Assembly: GCA_021636625.1 (NCBI GenBank) | Contig: JAJWLX010000020.1 | Coordinates: 1-47,837, forward strand | Source: Prevotella sp. | GTDB taxonomy: Bacteria > Bacteroidota > Bacteroidia > Bacteroidales > Bacteroidaceae | DNA: 47,837 nucleotides | Reading direction: 5' to 3' | Part shown: one piece after another, positions 40,333 through 47,774 of the stretch | How positions within the stretch are numbered: position 1 is the stretch's first letter | Layout: the number at the start of each line of letters is the position of its first letter | Translations under genes and position numbers: made by a program | Notes under the pieces: generated by a model | What the model was told of the DNA's origin: nothing | What the model saw: only the letters and a program-made list of their open reading frames with translations | Database searches by the model: none

Positions 40333-40422
40333 CAGGCGATGGAATCGCCTGGAACGGGGGGCGAGCTGCTGATAGCGGGCTTGCGCTTGCGGGGGCTGGC
40401 TTGCTGATAGCGGGCTTGCGCT
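40333..40422. repeat. Hairpin, G-runs and 21-bp direct repeats between recG and ispD
   Basis: CAGGCGAT (40333-40340), loop GGA, ATCGCCTG (40344-40351) is a perfect 8-bp hairpin. A 21-nt sequence beginning TGCTGATAGCGG is perfectly repeated at 40367-40387 and 40402-40422. Runs of four to six G occur on the plus strand (about 40327, 40355 and 40391). The gap is far more GC-rich than other gaps here. Confidence 0.75.
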
Positions 40423-40428
40423 GGCTGG

Positions 40429-41100
40429 CTATTGATTCAGGAGGGCTTCGGCAATCTTGATGTCGAAGGGAGTGGTAATCTTGATGTTCTCACGATTGCC
40501 ATCTACCATTGCCACCTGGCAGCCGAGGCTTTCTACTACCGATGCATCATCGGTGAACTGCTCCTTGTACTCCTGGTTGAATGCCTGTTTGGCTAGACCG
40601 ATGTCGAAGGTCTGGGGAGTCTGAACCACACGGTAGTCGCTGCGGAGTACATTCTTTCCGCCTCCGTGCTGGTCGATGTAGCGCAGGGTGTCGGTAACGG
40701 CATATACCGGGATGGCTGCATACTCCTCGCGTGCCGTCTCGTAGCATTCGCTGATTACCTCTGTAGATACGAATGGGCGCACGCCATCGTGGAAACCTAC
40801 CACGCCATCTTCTGTATCAGGAACCAGCGCCAATCCGTTCTTGGAAGACTGGAAGCGGGTATCGCCGCCATTGGCAATCTGATGCTTGATGCTGAAATGA
40901 TGCTCCTCGCAGAGCTGGTGCCAGTATTCCTGCTGGCTTTCCGGGAGCACCAGGATGATATTCAATTCTGGGCTGTACTCGTGGAAGCGCTCGATGGTGC
41001 GCATCAGGATAGGCTTGCCTGCTACAGGCAGAAACTGCTTGGGAATCTCGCTTCCCATGCGGAGGCCCTTGCCTCCGGCTACTATGATTACATAATCCAT
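40429..41100 (-). CDS. ispD: 2-C-methyl-D-erythritol 4-phosphate cytidylyltransferase
   Basis: IspD activates MEP with CTP in the isoprenoid pathway. The 223-residue protein has VAGGKGLRMGSEIPKQFLPV (residues 7-26), HDGVRPFVS and VQTPQTFD. It has the IspD-specific FTDDASVVESLG and GNRENIKITTPFDIKIAEAL. Compared with the paralogue at 12687-13403 this one keeps the expected C-terminal residues, so it is the likely genuine pathway enzyme. It lies 20 bp after the DJ-1 family gene on the same strand. Confidence 0.93.
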   Translation of the reverse strand: MDYVIIVAGGKGLRMGSEIPKQFLPVAGKPILMRTIERFHEYSPELNIILVLPESQQEYWHQLCEEHHFSIKHQIANGGDTRFQSSKNGLALVPDTEDGVVGFHDGVRPFVSTEVISECYETAREEYAAIPVYAVTDTLRYIDQHGGGKNVLRSDYRVVQTPQTFDIGLAKQAFNQEYKEQFTDDASVVESLGCQVAMVDGNRENIKITTPFDIKIAEALLNQ

Positions 41101-41120
41101 ATTTCTTTCTTTTTGTTCTT

Positions 41121-41693
41121 TTACTTGCTTTCCATCAGGTGGGTGTACATCATGCCCTTCTGCAATTCGCCAGTGATGCCATCGCCTGCGAAGTAGCTCA
41201 GAATCTTGTAGGCGTATGGGAGGGTGGCTGCAGGACCTTCGCCTGTTATCACGTTGCCATCCTCCTGGAAGAGGGTAGCTGTGTATTCGGTGCTTGCGCT
41301 GAAATACTGCTCGAAGCCAGGATAGCAGGTCGCCTTCTTGCCATCCAGGATACCGGTGCTTGCCAGAACCATAGGGGCAGCGCAGATGGCGCCGATTCGC
41401 TTGCCAGCCTTGTGCTGTGCGATGAGAGCCTGGCGTACCCCCTCGTGTTCGTTGAGATGACTGCTGCCAGGCATTCCGCCAGGCAGGAGGAGCATATCGG
41501 CATCCTCGAAGCTCTGGATGTCCTCAAACTTGAGGTCAGCCTTGATGGTGATGCCGTGGGAAGTCTCTACCCATTCTGTTCCGGTGATGCTTACAGTCTT
41601 GATATCCACGCCACCTCTGCGCAGGATGTCAACAGGAGCCAATCCTTCGATTTCCTCGAAGCCGTTGGCAAGAAATTCATATACCTTAGCCAT
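41121..41693 (-). CDS. DJ-1/PfpI (YajL-like) family protein
   Basis: The 190-residue flavodoxin-like protein has nucleophile-elbow GAICAAPMVLASTG (Cys104), the partner Glu in NGFEEIEGLAPVDILRRGG, and MLLLPGGMPGSSHL. This is the ThiJ/YajL subgroup, variously proposed as a chaperone, glyoxalase or oxidative-stress protein. The frame remains open far upstream to 42581, but that part is antisense to nadK. ATG 41693 begins the family strand MAKVYEFLANGFEE and follows a perfect promoter. Confidence 0.92.
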   Translation of the reverse strand: MAKVYEFLANGFEEIEGLAPVDILRRGGVDIKTVSITGTEWVETSHGITIKADLKFEDIQSFEDADMLLLPGGMPGSSHLNEHEGVRQALIAQHKAGKRIGAICAAPMVLASTGILDGKKATCYPGFEQYFSASTEYTATLFQEDGNVITGEGPAATLPYAYKILSYFAGDGITGELQKGMMYTHLMESK

Positions 41694-41711
41694 AATTTTA
41701 TCTTTTTTATT

Positions 41712-41777
41712 GCGTAATTCAATAATTAATGCTATTTTTGCAACTGCAAATGTAAGAATAATAATTGAAATAACAAA
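41712..41777. promoter_or_regulatory. Divergent promoters, DJ-1 family gene and nadK
   Basis: Minus strand: TTTG at 41777-41774, 19 bp, TACATTTGC at 41754-41746. Plus strand: TATTTTTGC at 41733-41741, with ATTG about 20 bp upstream as a weak -33. The two -7 elements are only 4 bp apart, so the promoters overlap. Confidence 0.75.
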
Positions 41778-41780
41778 ATA

Positions 41781-42671
41781 ATGGCACAACAACATTTGAA
41801 ATTTGCTATATTTGGCAATGAATATCAGGCCAAGAAGAGTGCTTCCATCATGCGAATCCTCTCTTATCTGGAGAAAAGAGAGGCAGAAGTGTATATCGAA
41901 AGTCTCTTCTACGACTTTCTTACCAAGGTGGAGCACCTTGAAGTGCAGGCAGCAGGTGTATTCGAGGATTACAATTTTGATGTAGATTATGTTATTTCGA
42001 TGGGTGGTGACGGTACCTTCCTCAAGGCGGCGAGCCGTGTGGGAGCCAAGGGAACGCCTATCCTCGGCGTGAATATGGGCCGATTGGGATTCCTTGCTGA
42101 TGTGCTGCCTGGCGAGATAGAGTCGGCGCTTGACAGCCTCTATGCCGGCGAATGCAGGATAGAGGAACATGCCATCATCGAGGTGAAGGCAGAGGGCGGC
42201 ATTCTGGCGGGCTATCCTTTTGCCCTGAATGACATCGCCGTGCTGAAACGTGATGATGCTTCGATGATATCCATCCGTACGCAGGTGGATGGCGAGTTTC
42301 TGGTTACCTATCAGGCGGATGGTCTTATCGTGACCACGCCTACGGGTTCTACGGCTTATAATCTCTCTAATGGCGGACCAATCATCATTCCGCAGAGTGG
42401 CAGTCTCTGTCTTACTCCTGTGGCGCCTCATAGCTTGAACATCCGTCCTATCGTGATCAATGATACGGCAGAGATCGTGCTGGATGTGGAGAGCCGCAGC
42501 CATAATTATCTCGTGGCGATTGATGGCAGAAGCGAACGCATGACCGAGCAGACCCGCCTGATTATCCGCAAGGCGCCGCACTCTATCAAGATTGTGAAGC
42601 AGCGCAACCAGCGATATTTCTCCACGCTGAGAGAAAAGCTGATGTGGGGAGCTGATCAGAGGCAGAGATAA
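41781..42671 (+). CDS. nadK: NAD kinase
   Basis: NadK phosphorylates NAD to NADP. The 296-residue product has the catalytic GGDGTFLKA (residues 75-83, Asp77), NMGRLGFLADV, and the NAD-binding LNDIAVLKRDDASMI. TPTGSTAYNLSNGGPII also matches the family. The length and C-terminal SLNIRPIVIND are typical. nadD in this window supplies the same pathway. A terminator follows at once. Confidence 0.96.
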   Translation: MAQQHLKFAIFGNEYQAKKSASIMRILSYLEKREAEVYIESLFYDFLTKVEHLEVQAAGVFEDYNFDVDYVISMGGDGTFLKAASRVGAKGTPILGVNMGRLGFLADVLPGEIESALDSLYAGECRIEEHAIIEVKAEGGILAGYPFALNDIAVLKRDDASMISIRTQVDGEFLVTYQADGLIVTTPTGSTAYNLSNGGPIIIPQSGSLCLTPVAPHSLNIRPIVINDTAEIVLDVESRSHNYLVAIDGRSERMTEQTRLIIRKAPHSIKIVKQRNQRYFSTLREKLMWGADQRQR

Positions 42672-42682
42672 ATAAAAAGAAC

Positions 42683-42731
42683 AACGCCCGGTGTAGCTTT
42701 TTTAGAATTGCTACGCCAGGCGTTTCTTTTT
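42683..42731 (+). terminator. Intrinsic terminator after nadK
   Basis: ACGCC-CGGTGTAGC pairs with GCTACGCCAGGCGT (with small mismatches) around a T-rich loop, and TTCTTTTT follows. Confidence 0.8.
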
Positions 42732-42770
42732 GATGTTTACCCTGAAAACTAAACCTATGTTTTTAAATAA

Positions 42771-42920
42771 TCTAAACCTTGTTATCAACAATCTTAAACC
42801 TTATTCAAACCAAAACTATATCCTACAATCTTTAAACCTTATTCAAACTAAAACCTACATCTTTCATCAACAATCTTAAACCTTTTCTTAATAAATCTAA
42901 ACCTTTTTGAAACCTATATC
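42771..42920. repeat. AT-rich array of AATCT(T)AAACCTT repeats
   Basis: The motif AATCT(T)(T)AAACCTT recurs five times (near 42769, 42790, 42825, 42871, 42894), interspersed with TTATTCAAAC and ATCAACAATC blocks that are also duplicated. It lies between the nadK terminator and the 3' end of the convergent amylase gene. One TTATCAACA (42782-42790) is a near match to a DnaA box. Nothing else suggests an origin. Confidence 0.65.
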
Positions 42921-42951
42921 TTATAATATTTTAGTAATGTGTAGAACGATT

Positions 42952-44985
42952 TTATTTGATAACGATCTTCTTGCCCTGATGAATATAGATGCCAGTTTGT
43001 TGTGGCTTCTGATTCATCTTCATTCCATCCAGGGTGTACCAGGCATTGTTGGTACTTGTTGCCTTGTCGATGACTGGTGCATCGGTGATGCCTGTTGTTG
43101 GCATATCAGCCGTAACATTCTTGATCTTATAGTGACCTTCATTGTTCTTCTCATTCAGAACCTCCAGGTAGGTATCCTTGTTGATATCCGTAAAATCTAC
43201 GGTCTGTGGAGTTCCGGTACCTGTACTGAATACGAATGAAACCTTATAGTCCTTGCTCTTGATCTTGTAAGTCTGATAATACCATTTCTTGCCTTCGATC
43301 TCCTTGCACTGGGTAACCTTGTCGCCAGGCCATTTTTTAGTGGTGGTCAGATTTTCATCTGGTTTCTCGCACCAAGCCCAGAAGTTGAAACCATCGTTCC
43401 ATCCTACCTGGTCTGCGTTGGCATATACGGTGATATCGTATGGCTCGAAGTCAGCTGGCTTTTCTATCTTGTAAGTGCGGGTAAGTACGCTGCTTACAGC
43501 GCCATCTACTAGCAAACCTACCTTGAGCGTTGTCTCTCCGATAGGGAGTTCGATTTCCTCGCCGCTATTTGCCTTCTTGCTGCTGGCTGTAGGTTCGGTG
43601 CCATCGGTGGTATAAACCAGTTGTGCATTATCCTTATTGCTTACAGCCACGAGCTTTGCCTTCTGTGCACCCTCGTATTCGCCTGATGCCAGATTTACCC
43701 AAGCCACGTTTGCCTTCTTGGACATGAAATAGCGATAGTGGTAACCATTTAAGATTTCTGCGTATGCGGCAGGTGTTGGGAATTTGTTGGCGTTAGGACC
43801 CACGATGGCAAGGAGCGAAGTCTTAGTGCCGGTGGTCATGATACCATTATATCCCTCGCCCTTGTAGGCATTGAACGTGGTATTGCTTGTATTGGTGATA
43901 CCTGCCAGCTGACGGGCATTGATCATCGCCTTGATATCCTGCTTGCAGTCAATCCAGTGCTTGTAGAATACGCATGGGGTACCGCAGGATGCTAGAATAT
44001 AGGCATTGGCAGCCAGGGTATCCTTGCGGATAGGATCGGGAGTATAACCTTGGGTTGTTCCGCGATCTTCTACGTCGTGATTCTCTACGAAGGTCACGGC
44101 ATACTGCTTGTAGCTGTTGTCATTAGCCAGACCATCAGTCTTTACGGTTGACCATTTTGCATTGATGGCATCGCGTACCACGTAGCGGATAGGGAAGTCG
44201 AAGGCAGCACTGGTAATCTGTTCATTTACCTTGGTAGCTTCAAGCCAGTTCTTGACCTTATTGACATCACCTTCCCAATATTCTCCTACAGAATAGGTAG
44301 GCTTGGTAGCGGTATTATAGATGCCTGTAAACTTGCCGCTGTATCCCTTTACCATATCATAGCGGAATCCGGCATAGCCGAAATCATTGAGGAGCATATC
44401 GAGATAAGCCTTTACGATGGTCTGCACATTCTCGCTGCTGTGGTCGAGATCGCGCATACCGCTCCAGTCTTCGCCGGTATCATTGTTACTGCTGAGCTTT
44501 ACTCCCTGCTTATCTGCTTCCTTTTTTGTCTTGCCGCCATCATCGTTGGCGCAGATATCGGTAGATTTCATCTCGTAGGTCACTCCCTTGTAGATTTCTA
44601 CCGGGAAGTCAAACCAGGTTGATACGTTCTTGCGGTGATTGATCACCACGTCGGCGATGGTTCCGATACCGTTATTCTTGAAGGTCTTGATGAGAGAGCG
44701 GAGTTCGCTTTCACTTCCGAAAGAACTTTCGTAGTTGGAAAACCAGTAGAGGTCGTCGTAACCCATTGATTTGTTGCCGCAGTAGGCGCTCTGTGGAATC
44801 CATACGAGGTTGAAGTACTGTCCCAGTTCCGGAGCCTGTGCTTCTAGCTTGGTCCATTTGGATTCGCTGAAGGAATCCCAGTAGAATCCCTGCAGCATCA
44901 CGCCGCTATAGTTGGCAGGCCAACCTTGTGCGAACATATTGATGGTTGCCAATAGAGCAACGAGTGTTAAGTAGATTTTCTTCAT
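42952..44985 (-). CDS. Secreted GH13 alpha-amylase with starch-binding and C-terminal sorting-like modules
   Basis: This 677-residue enzyme hydrolyses alpha-1,4-glucans. After the signal peptide (MKKIYLTLVALLATINMFAQ) comes a GH13 barrel. Its catalytic residues are Asp210 (GFRYDMVKGY), Glu235 (SVGEYWEGD) and Asp304 (VENHDVEDR). Next are a chitobiase-C-terminal-like segment (LVYTTDGTEPTASSKKA), then a CBM26-like aromatic module (ITVYANADQVGW and FNFWAWCEKP). The last 30 residues (WYTLDGMKM and TGIYIHQGKKIVIK) resemble the end of a T9SS C-terminal domain. With porU and porV in the window, surface export by T9SS is possible but inferred. Confidence 0.92.
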   Translation of the reverse strand: MKKIYLTLVALLATINMFAQGWPANYSGVMLQGFYWDSFSESKWTKLEAQAPELGQYFNLVWIPQSAYCGNKSMGYDDLYWFSNYESSFGSESELRSLIKTFKNNGIGTIADVVINHRKNVSTWFDFPVEIYKGVTYEMKSTDICANDDGGKTKKEADKQGVKLSSNNDTGEDWSGMRDLDHSSENVQTIVKAYLDMLLNDFGYAGFRYDMVKGYSGKFTGIYNTATKPTYSVGEYWEGDVNKVKNWLEATKVNEQITSAAFDFPIRYVVRDAINAKWSTVKTDGLANDNSYKQYAVTFVENHDVEDRGTTQGYTPDPIRKDTLAANAYILASCGTPCVFYKHWIDCKQDIKAMINARQLAGITNTSNTTFNAYKGEGYNGIMTTGTKTSLLAIVGPNANKFPTPAAYAEILNGYHYRYFMSKKANVAWVNLASGEYEGAQKAKLVAVSNKDNAQLVYTTDGTEPTASSKKANSGEEIELPIGETTLKVGLLVDGAVSSVLTRTYKIEKPADFEPYDITVYANADQVGWNDGFNFWAWCEKPDENLTTTKKWPGDKVTQCKEIEGKKWYYQTYKIKSKDYKVSFVFSTGTGTPQTVDFTDINKDTYLEVLNEKNNEGHYKIKNVTADMPTTGITDAPVIDKATSTNNAWYTLDGMKMNQKPQQTGIYIHQGKKIVIK

Positions 44986-45021
44986 ATTTATTCAGTTAGA
45001 GATGTTGCTTTGATAATTGTT

Positions 45022-45030
45022 GCAAAGTTA
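45022..45030 (-). promoter_or_regulatory. -7 element of the amylase gene
   Basis: TAACTTTGC on the minus strand fits TAnnTTTGC. The position 19 bp upstream reads AAAC, not TTTG, so the promoter probably needs an activator. Confidence 0.6.
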
Positions 45031-45086
45031 CGATGAAAATCGGTGAGTTGTTTCTCCAACTGGTGTAAATTGAGCAAAAGAAATGC

Positions 45087-45098
45087 GCAAACGTTTGC
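45087..45098. promoter_or_regulatory. LacI-family-type operator
   Basis: GCAAACGTTTGC is a perfect palindrome with the central CG step typical of LacI-family operators. It lies about 60 bp upstream of the amylase -7 element. Control by a maltose- or starch-responsive LacI-type regulator is inferred. Confidence 0.6.
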
Positions 45099-45272
45099 AT
45101 CTGTATCTGCGTTAGCAACCGATGTCTTATCAGAACTCTTTTTCCAATATACCTATTAGGTTTCTATGAAGTTTATTCGGTTTATATGTGTAACTTCCAA
45201 GGCGTATCTGATGCGGCTTTAGGAGATAATTATTATTAAAAAACTAGAAAACATTTGGCTATCTCGTTTTTT

Positions 45273-45305
45273 ATTGCGTAATTTGCGTTGCGTAAAAAGC
45301 GCAAT
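45273..45305 (+). promoter_or_regulatory. TTGCGTAA direct repeats with flanking inverted repeat
   Basis: TTGCGTAA occurs at 45274-45281 and 45288-45295 (14-bp spacing), with TTTGCG between them. ATTGCG (45273) and CGCAAT (45300-45305) bracket the block as an inverted repeat. It ends about 42 bp before the ATPase ATG and could be an operator. Confidence 0.4.
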
Positions 45306-45346
45306 GATTGTAAGTGTAACGAAAACAATAAGATAAAAGCAATAAT

Positions 45347-46483
45347 ATGGCAACATTGAACAATCCTTTTGTAGTATATGGTTATAAAGGCGCCGAGTAT
45401 TTCTGCGATCGTCAAAAAGAAACCGAGAAGATGATTTCTACGCTGCATAACGAGCGTAATATCACGCTTGTTGCTCCTCGCCGTATGGGCAAGACGGGCT
45501 TGATACATCATGTCTTCCATCAGATGGAGGAGCAATATGAGGGGGTGAAGTGTTTCTATCTTGACATCTTTGCCACCAAGAACCTGGAGCAGATGGTGCA
45601 ACTGATGGCTTCTGAAATCATCGGCAAACTGGATACGGTTTCCCAATCTGCTCTCCGAAAGGTACAGGAATTTTTCAGCAGTTGGCGACCTACCTTGACG
45701 ATTGATGAATTAACCGGTATTCCAACCTTTTCTTTGGATTTGAAGCCGAGCGAGGGAAGGGAGAGTTTGAAGCGAATCTTCGAGTATTTGAAGCAGTCGG
45801 GAAAGCGATGCTATATTGCGATAGATGAGTTTCAGCAGATATTAAGTTATCCGGAGGATGGGGTAGAGGCGATGATCCGTTCTTATATCCAGTTCTTGCC
45901 GAATGTATATTTCGTGTTTTCTGGCAGTCAGCAGCACATGATGCAGGAGATGTTCCTGTCGGCAAATCGTCCTTTCTTCCAGAGTTCGCTGGTGTTGTCT
46001 TTGCCTTGCATCGAAGAACCGGTTTATCGTAAGTTTGCCAATCGTCTGTTGTCATCTCAGCATAGGGTGATAGACGAATCCGTCTTTTCTTATATCTATC
46101 AGCAGTCGGGCAGTGTAACCTGGTATGTGCAGGCGATATTGCATGGTATTTACGAGCATGGTTCTTACGGGATAACGAAGTCGTTGGTGGATGAGGTGAT
46201 TCAGGAGTTGATAGAGGAGCAGGCGATGGCTTATCAGAACTATTGTGCCTGGCTTACGGAGAACCAGCAGATGCTGTTGTTGGCGATAGCTAGTGAGAGC
46301 CTGGTATCTTCGCCTTTAAGCCAGCAGTTTATCAGCACCCACCATCTGCCAGCCACAAGCAGCGTGAAGACGGCATTAAAGGCATTGGTGGATAAGCAGC
46401 TGGTAAGCAAGACCCCAAACGGCTATTTAGTAAGCGACCGCTTCTTTGCGAAGTGGCTGGTGAGAGGGGGAATCACATTATAG
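45347..46483 (+). CDS. AAA/STAND-type ATPase with C-terminal winged helix
   Basis: The 378-residue P-loop protein of the ATPase_2-like family begins with FVVYGYKGAEYFCDRQKE. Walker A is VAPRRMGKTGLIHH (near residues 46-59) and Walker B is CYIAIDEFQQIL. A sensor-like VFSGSQQHMM follows. The C-terminal 90 residues look like a winged helix (SVKTALKALVDKQLVSKTPN then GYLVSDRFFAKWL). Such proteins are abundant and mobile in Bacteroidetes genomes, and their function is unknown. No nuclease domain is fused, unlike many relatives that carry a C-terminal DUF234 or nuclease. Confidence 0.85.
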   Translation: MATLNNPFVVYGYKGAEYFCDRQKETEKMISTLHNERNITLVAPRRMGKTGLIHHVFHQMEEQYEGVKCFYLDIFATKNLEQMVQLMASEIIGKLDTVSQSALRKVQEFFSSWRPTLTIDELTGIPTFSLDLKPSEGRESLKRIFEYLKQSGKRCYIAIDEFQQILSYPEDGVEAMIRSYIQFLPNVYFVFSGSQQHMMQEMFLSANRPFFQSSLVLSLPCIEEPVYRKFANRLLSSQHRVIDESVFSYIYQQSGSVTWYVQAILHGIYEHGSYGITKSLVDEVIQELIEEQAMAYQNYCAWLTENQQMLLLAIASESLVSSPLSQQFISTHHLPATSSVKTALKALVDKQLVSKTPNGYLVSDRFFAKWLVRGGITL

Positions 46484-46868
46484 TCCAGTCATAATTCTGC
46501 TGGCATATAGATTACGATATGTAAATAATATTCCGGAAAGAGACCGCCAAGGAGAAACTCCCGGAAAATGGGAAAAGAAGAGATTGAAAATTTTCCCTTA
46601 AGGATATTTATTTTTTTCCTTAAGGGAAAATGCTTTTTTCCTTAAGGGAAATAAAATCTTTCCTTAAGAGATATTTTCAACCACATTTAAGTTGTAAAGC
46701 TATTTCTTCTTTCGCTATACCTCTCATCTCATCAAACTTTTTGTGTGAGAATGATATTGTGAGTCCAAGATAAGGGCTTGATAGGATTGAACCGATGGAA
46801 ATTTTCCACCGGTTTTCGTCCGTAATTACACAGGGTGTGTGGGGCAATTTCCCGAAGTTTAACTAGGT
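46484..46868. other. 385-bp intergenic region with palindrome array
   Basis: No gene is seen. The centre is the CCTTAAGG array (46590-46670). Towards the right are an imperfect inverted repeat AACCG.TGGAA/TTCCA.CGGTT (46790-46814) and a short hairpin ACACA-GGG-TGTGT (46828-46840). Neither has a T-tract. Confidence 0.55.
46590..46670. repeat. Four CCTTAAGG palindromes in exact 22-bp phase
   Basis: CCTTAAGG starts at 46596, 46618 and 46640, and CCTTAAGA at 46662. Each is 22 bp from the last and embedded in T-rich left and A-rich right flanks (TTTTCCCTTAAGG, TTTCCTTAAGGGAAA). The arms extend the palindrome to TTCCTTAAGGGAA in the middle copies. Confidence 0.88.
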
Positions 46869-47696
46869 TCAGGCTTGTTCCCTCAATTTCTGGATTTCCT
46901 CCAGCGGAAGCTCTGTGGCCGTTGCCACTTGTGCTTCAGAAAGACCCATTGACAAAAGACGATGAGCTGTGGCTATCTTTTCTTGGCGAATATCAAACTT
47001 TCTGGTGGCATATATATCACGCATATTCTTGATGTCCTCGTCATAAAGCTCAAGTTCCTCACGGGAGAGTTTGCGGAGGTCGCCTATCTCTGCCAACTTG
47101 CGGAAGACTGGATACTTCTCGCTGAATGGCATCTGCTCAAACATGTTCATATTCTTCATTATATAAATCCAACAATCAAATATATCCATACACTCTGCCT
47201 CCGTATGCTTGTCGAACAATGGCAACTGGAGGTACACAATACGCATCCTGTCGGACACTCGCTGGCGTGTCTGTAAATCTGTAAGCACCAAGTCTGTGCG
47301 AAACTCCTTTAGCATCGGACTACTCGACACGAAATCCATGAAACATACCGTATAGACTGGAGCCAAGTGATAGTCCCAGATTCCCCGAATGCCCTGCTGA
47401 ACGATGGCACGTGCCGTGTAATACAATGCCCTGTCGGCAAAGTATTCCTGTTCTTTCTTCTGCATCTCGACGATGACATGCTTGCCTTCGTTTGTGACGC
47501 AATAGACATCGAAGACCACACCACGGTCATCGGGGCGCAAGCCAAGTTTTTCGGTCTTGGCAAACGTCACGTCCTTGATTACCAACTCATCTTCAAACAG
47601 TCCGTTGAGGAATGTTATCAGGCATTCTTTAGTGTCCTCGCTTCCAAAGATTCGCTTGAAAGCCCAATCGACACGTGGGTCTATAAATCTAGCCAT
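46869..47696 (-). CDS. PD-(D/E)XK nuclease family putative transposase (Rpn/PDDEXK_2-like)
   Basis: The 275-residue protein begins MARFIDPRVDWAFKRIFGSE. The nuclease core reads GVVFDVYCVTNEGKHVIVEMQ, with the Asp and ExQ/ExK-type residues of the PDDEXK_2 family. YFADRALYYTARAI follows. The C-terminal region (LSMGLSEAQVATATELPLEE) resembles the helix-turn-helix repeats common in this group. Members are multicopy in Bacteroidetes and annotated as recombination-promoting nucleases or transposases. No terminal inverted repeats of an IS are seen around it. Confidence 0.87.
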   Translation of the reverse strand: MARFIDPRVDWAFKRIFGSEDTKECLITFLNGLFEDELVIKDVTFAKTEKLGLRPDDRGVVFDVYCVTNEGKHVIVEMQKKEQEYFADRALYYTARAIVQQGIRGIWDYHLAPVYTVCFMDFVSSSPMLKEFRTDLVLTDLQTRQRVSDRMRIVYLQLPLFDKHTEAECMDIFDCWIYIMKNMNMFEQMPFSEKYPVFRKLAEIGDLRKLSREELELYDEDIKNMRDIYATRKFDIRQEKIATAHRLLSMGLSEAQVATATELPLEEIQKLREQA

Positions 47697-47742
47697 CTTC
47701 TTATGTTTTATAAGGTCGTGGACGCAATATTGCTATTCGGGG

Positions 47743-47774
47743 ACAAAGATACGACTTTTCCTCGTAACTTCCAA
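47743..47774 (-). promoter_or_regulatory. Promoter of the PD-(D/E)XK gene
   Basis: TATCTTTGT (47751-47743, minus) fits TAnnTTTGY. TTGG at 47774-47771 lies 19 bp upstream. The rest of the window end (47775-47837) shows no feature. Confidence 0.6.

Larger units (their letters stand above)
44986..45346. other. 361-bp divergent regulatory region (amylase / ATPase gene)
   Basis: No gene is seen here. The region carries a minus-strand -7 element, a 12-bp LacI-type palindrome and, near the ATPase gene, clustered TTGCGTAA repeats (each listed). The middle (about 45110-45260) shows no recognisable structure. Confidence 0.6.

Noticed and set aside
41694..42581. Upstream extension of the DJ-1 family reading frame to 42581
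   Set aside because: The extra 296 codons are antisense to nadK, lack family similarity, and would run through a perfect minus-strand promoter at 41746-41777. ATG 41693 matches the family N-terminus.
42782..42790. Replication origin in the AT-rich block after nadK
   Set aside because: Only one near-match to a DnaA box is present, and no dnaA, dnaN or gidA gene is nearby.
46869..47696. Complete insertion sequence around the PD-(D/E)XK gene
   Set aside because: I found no terminal inverted repeats or target-site duplication flanking the gene.
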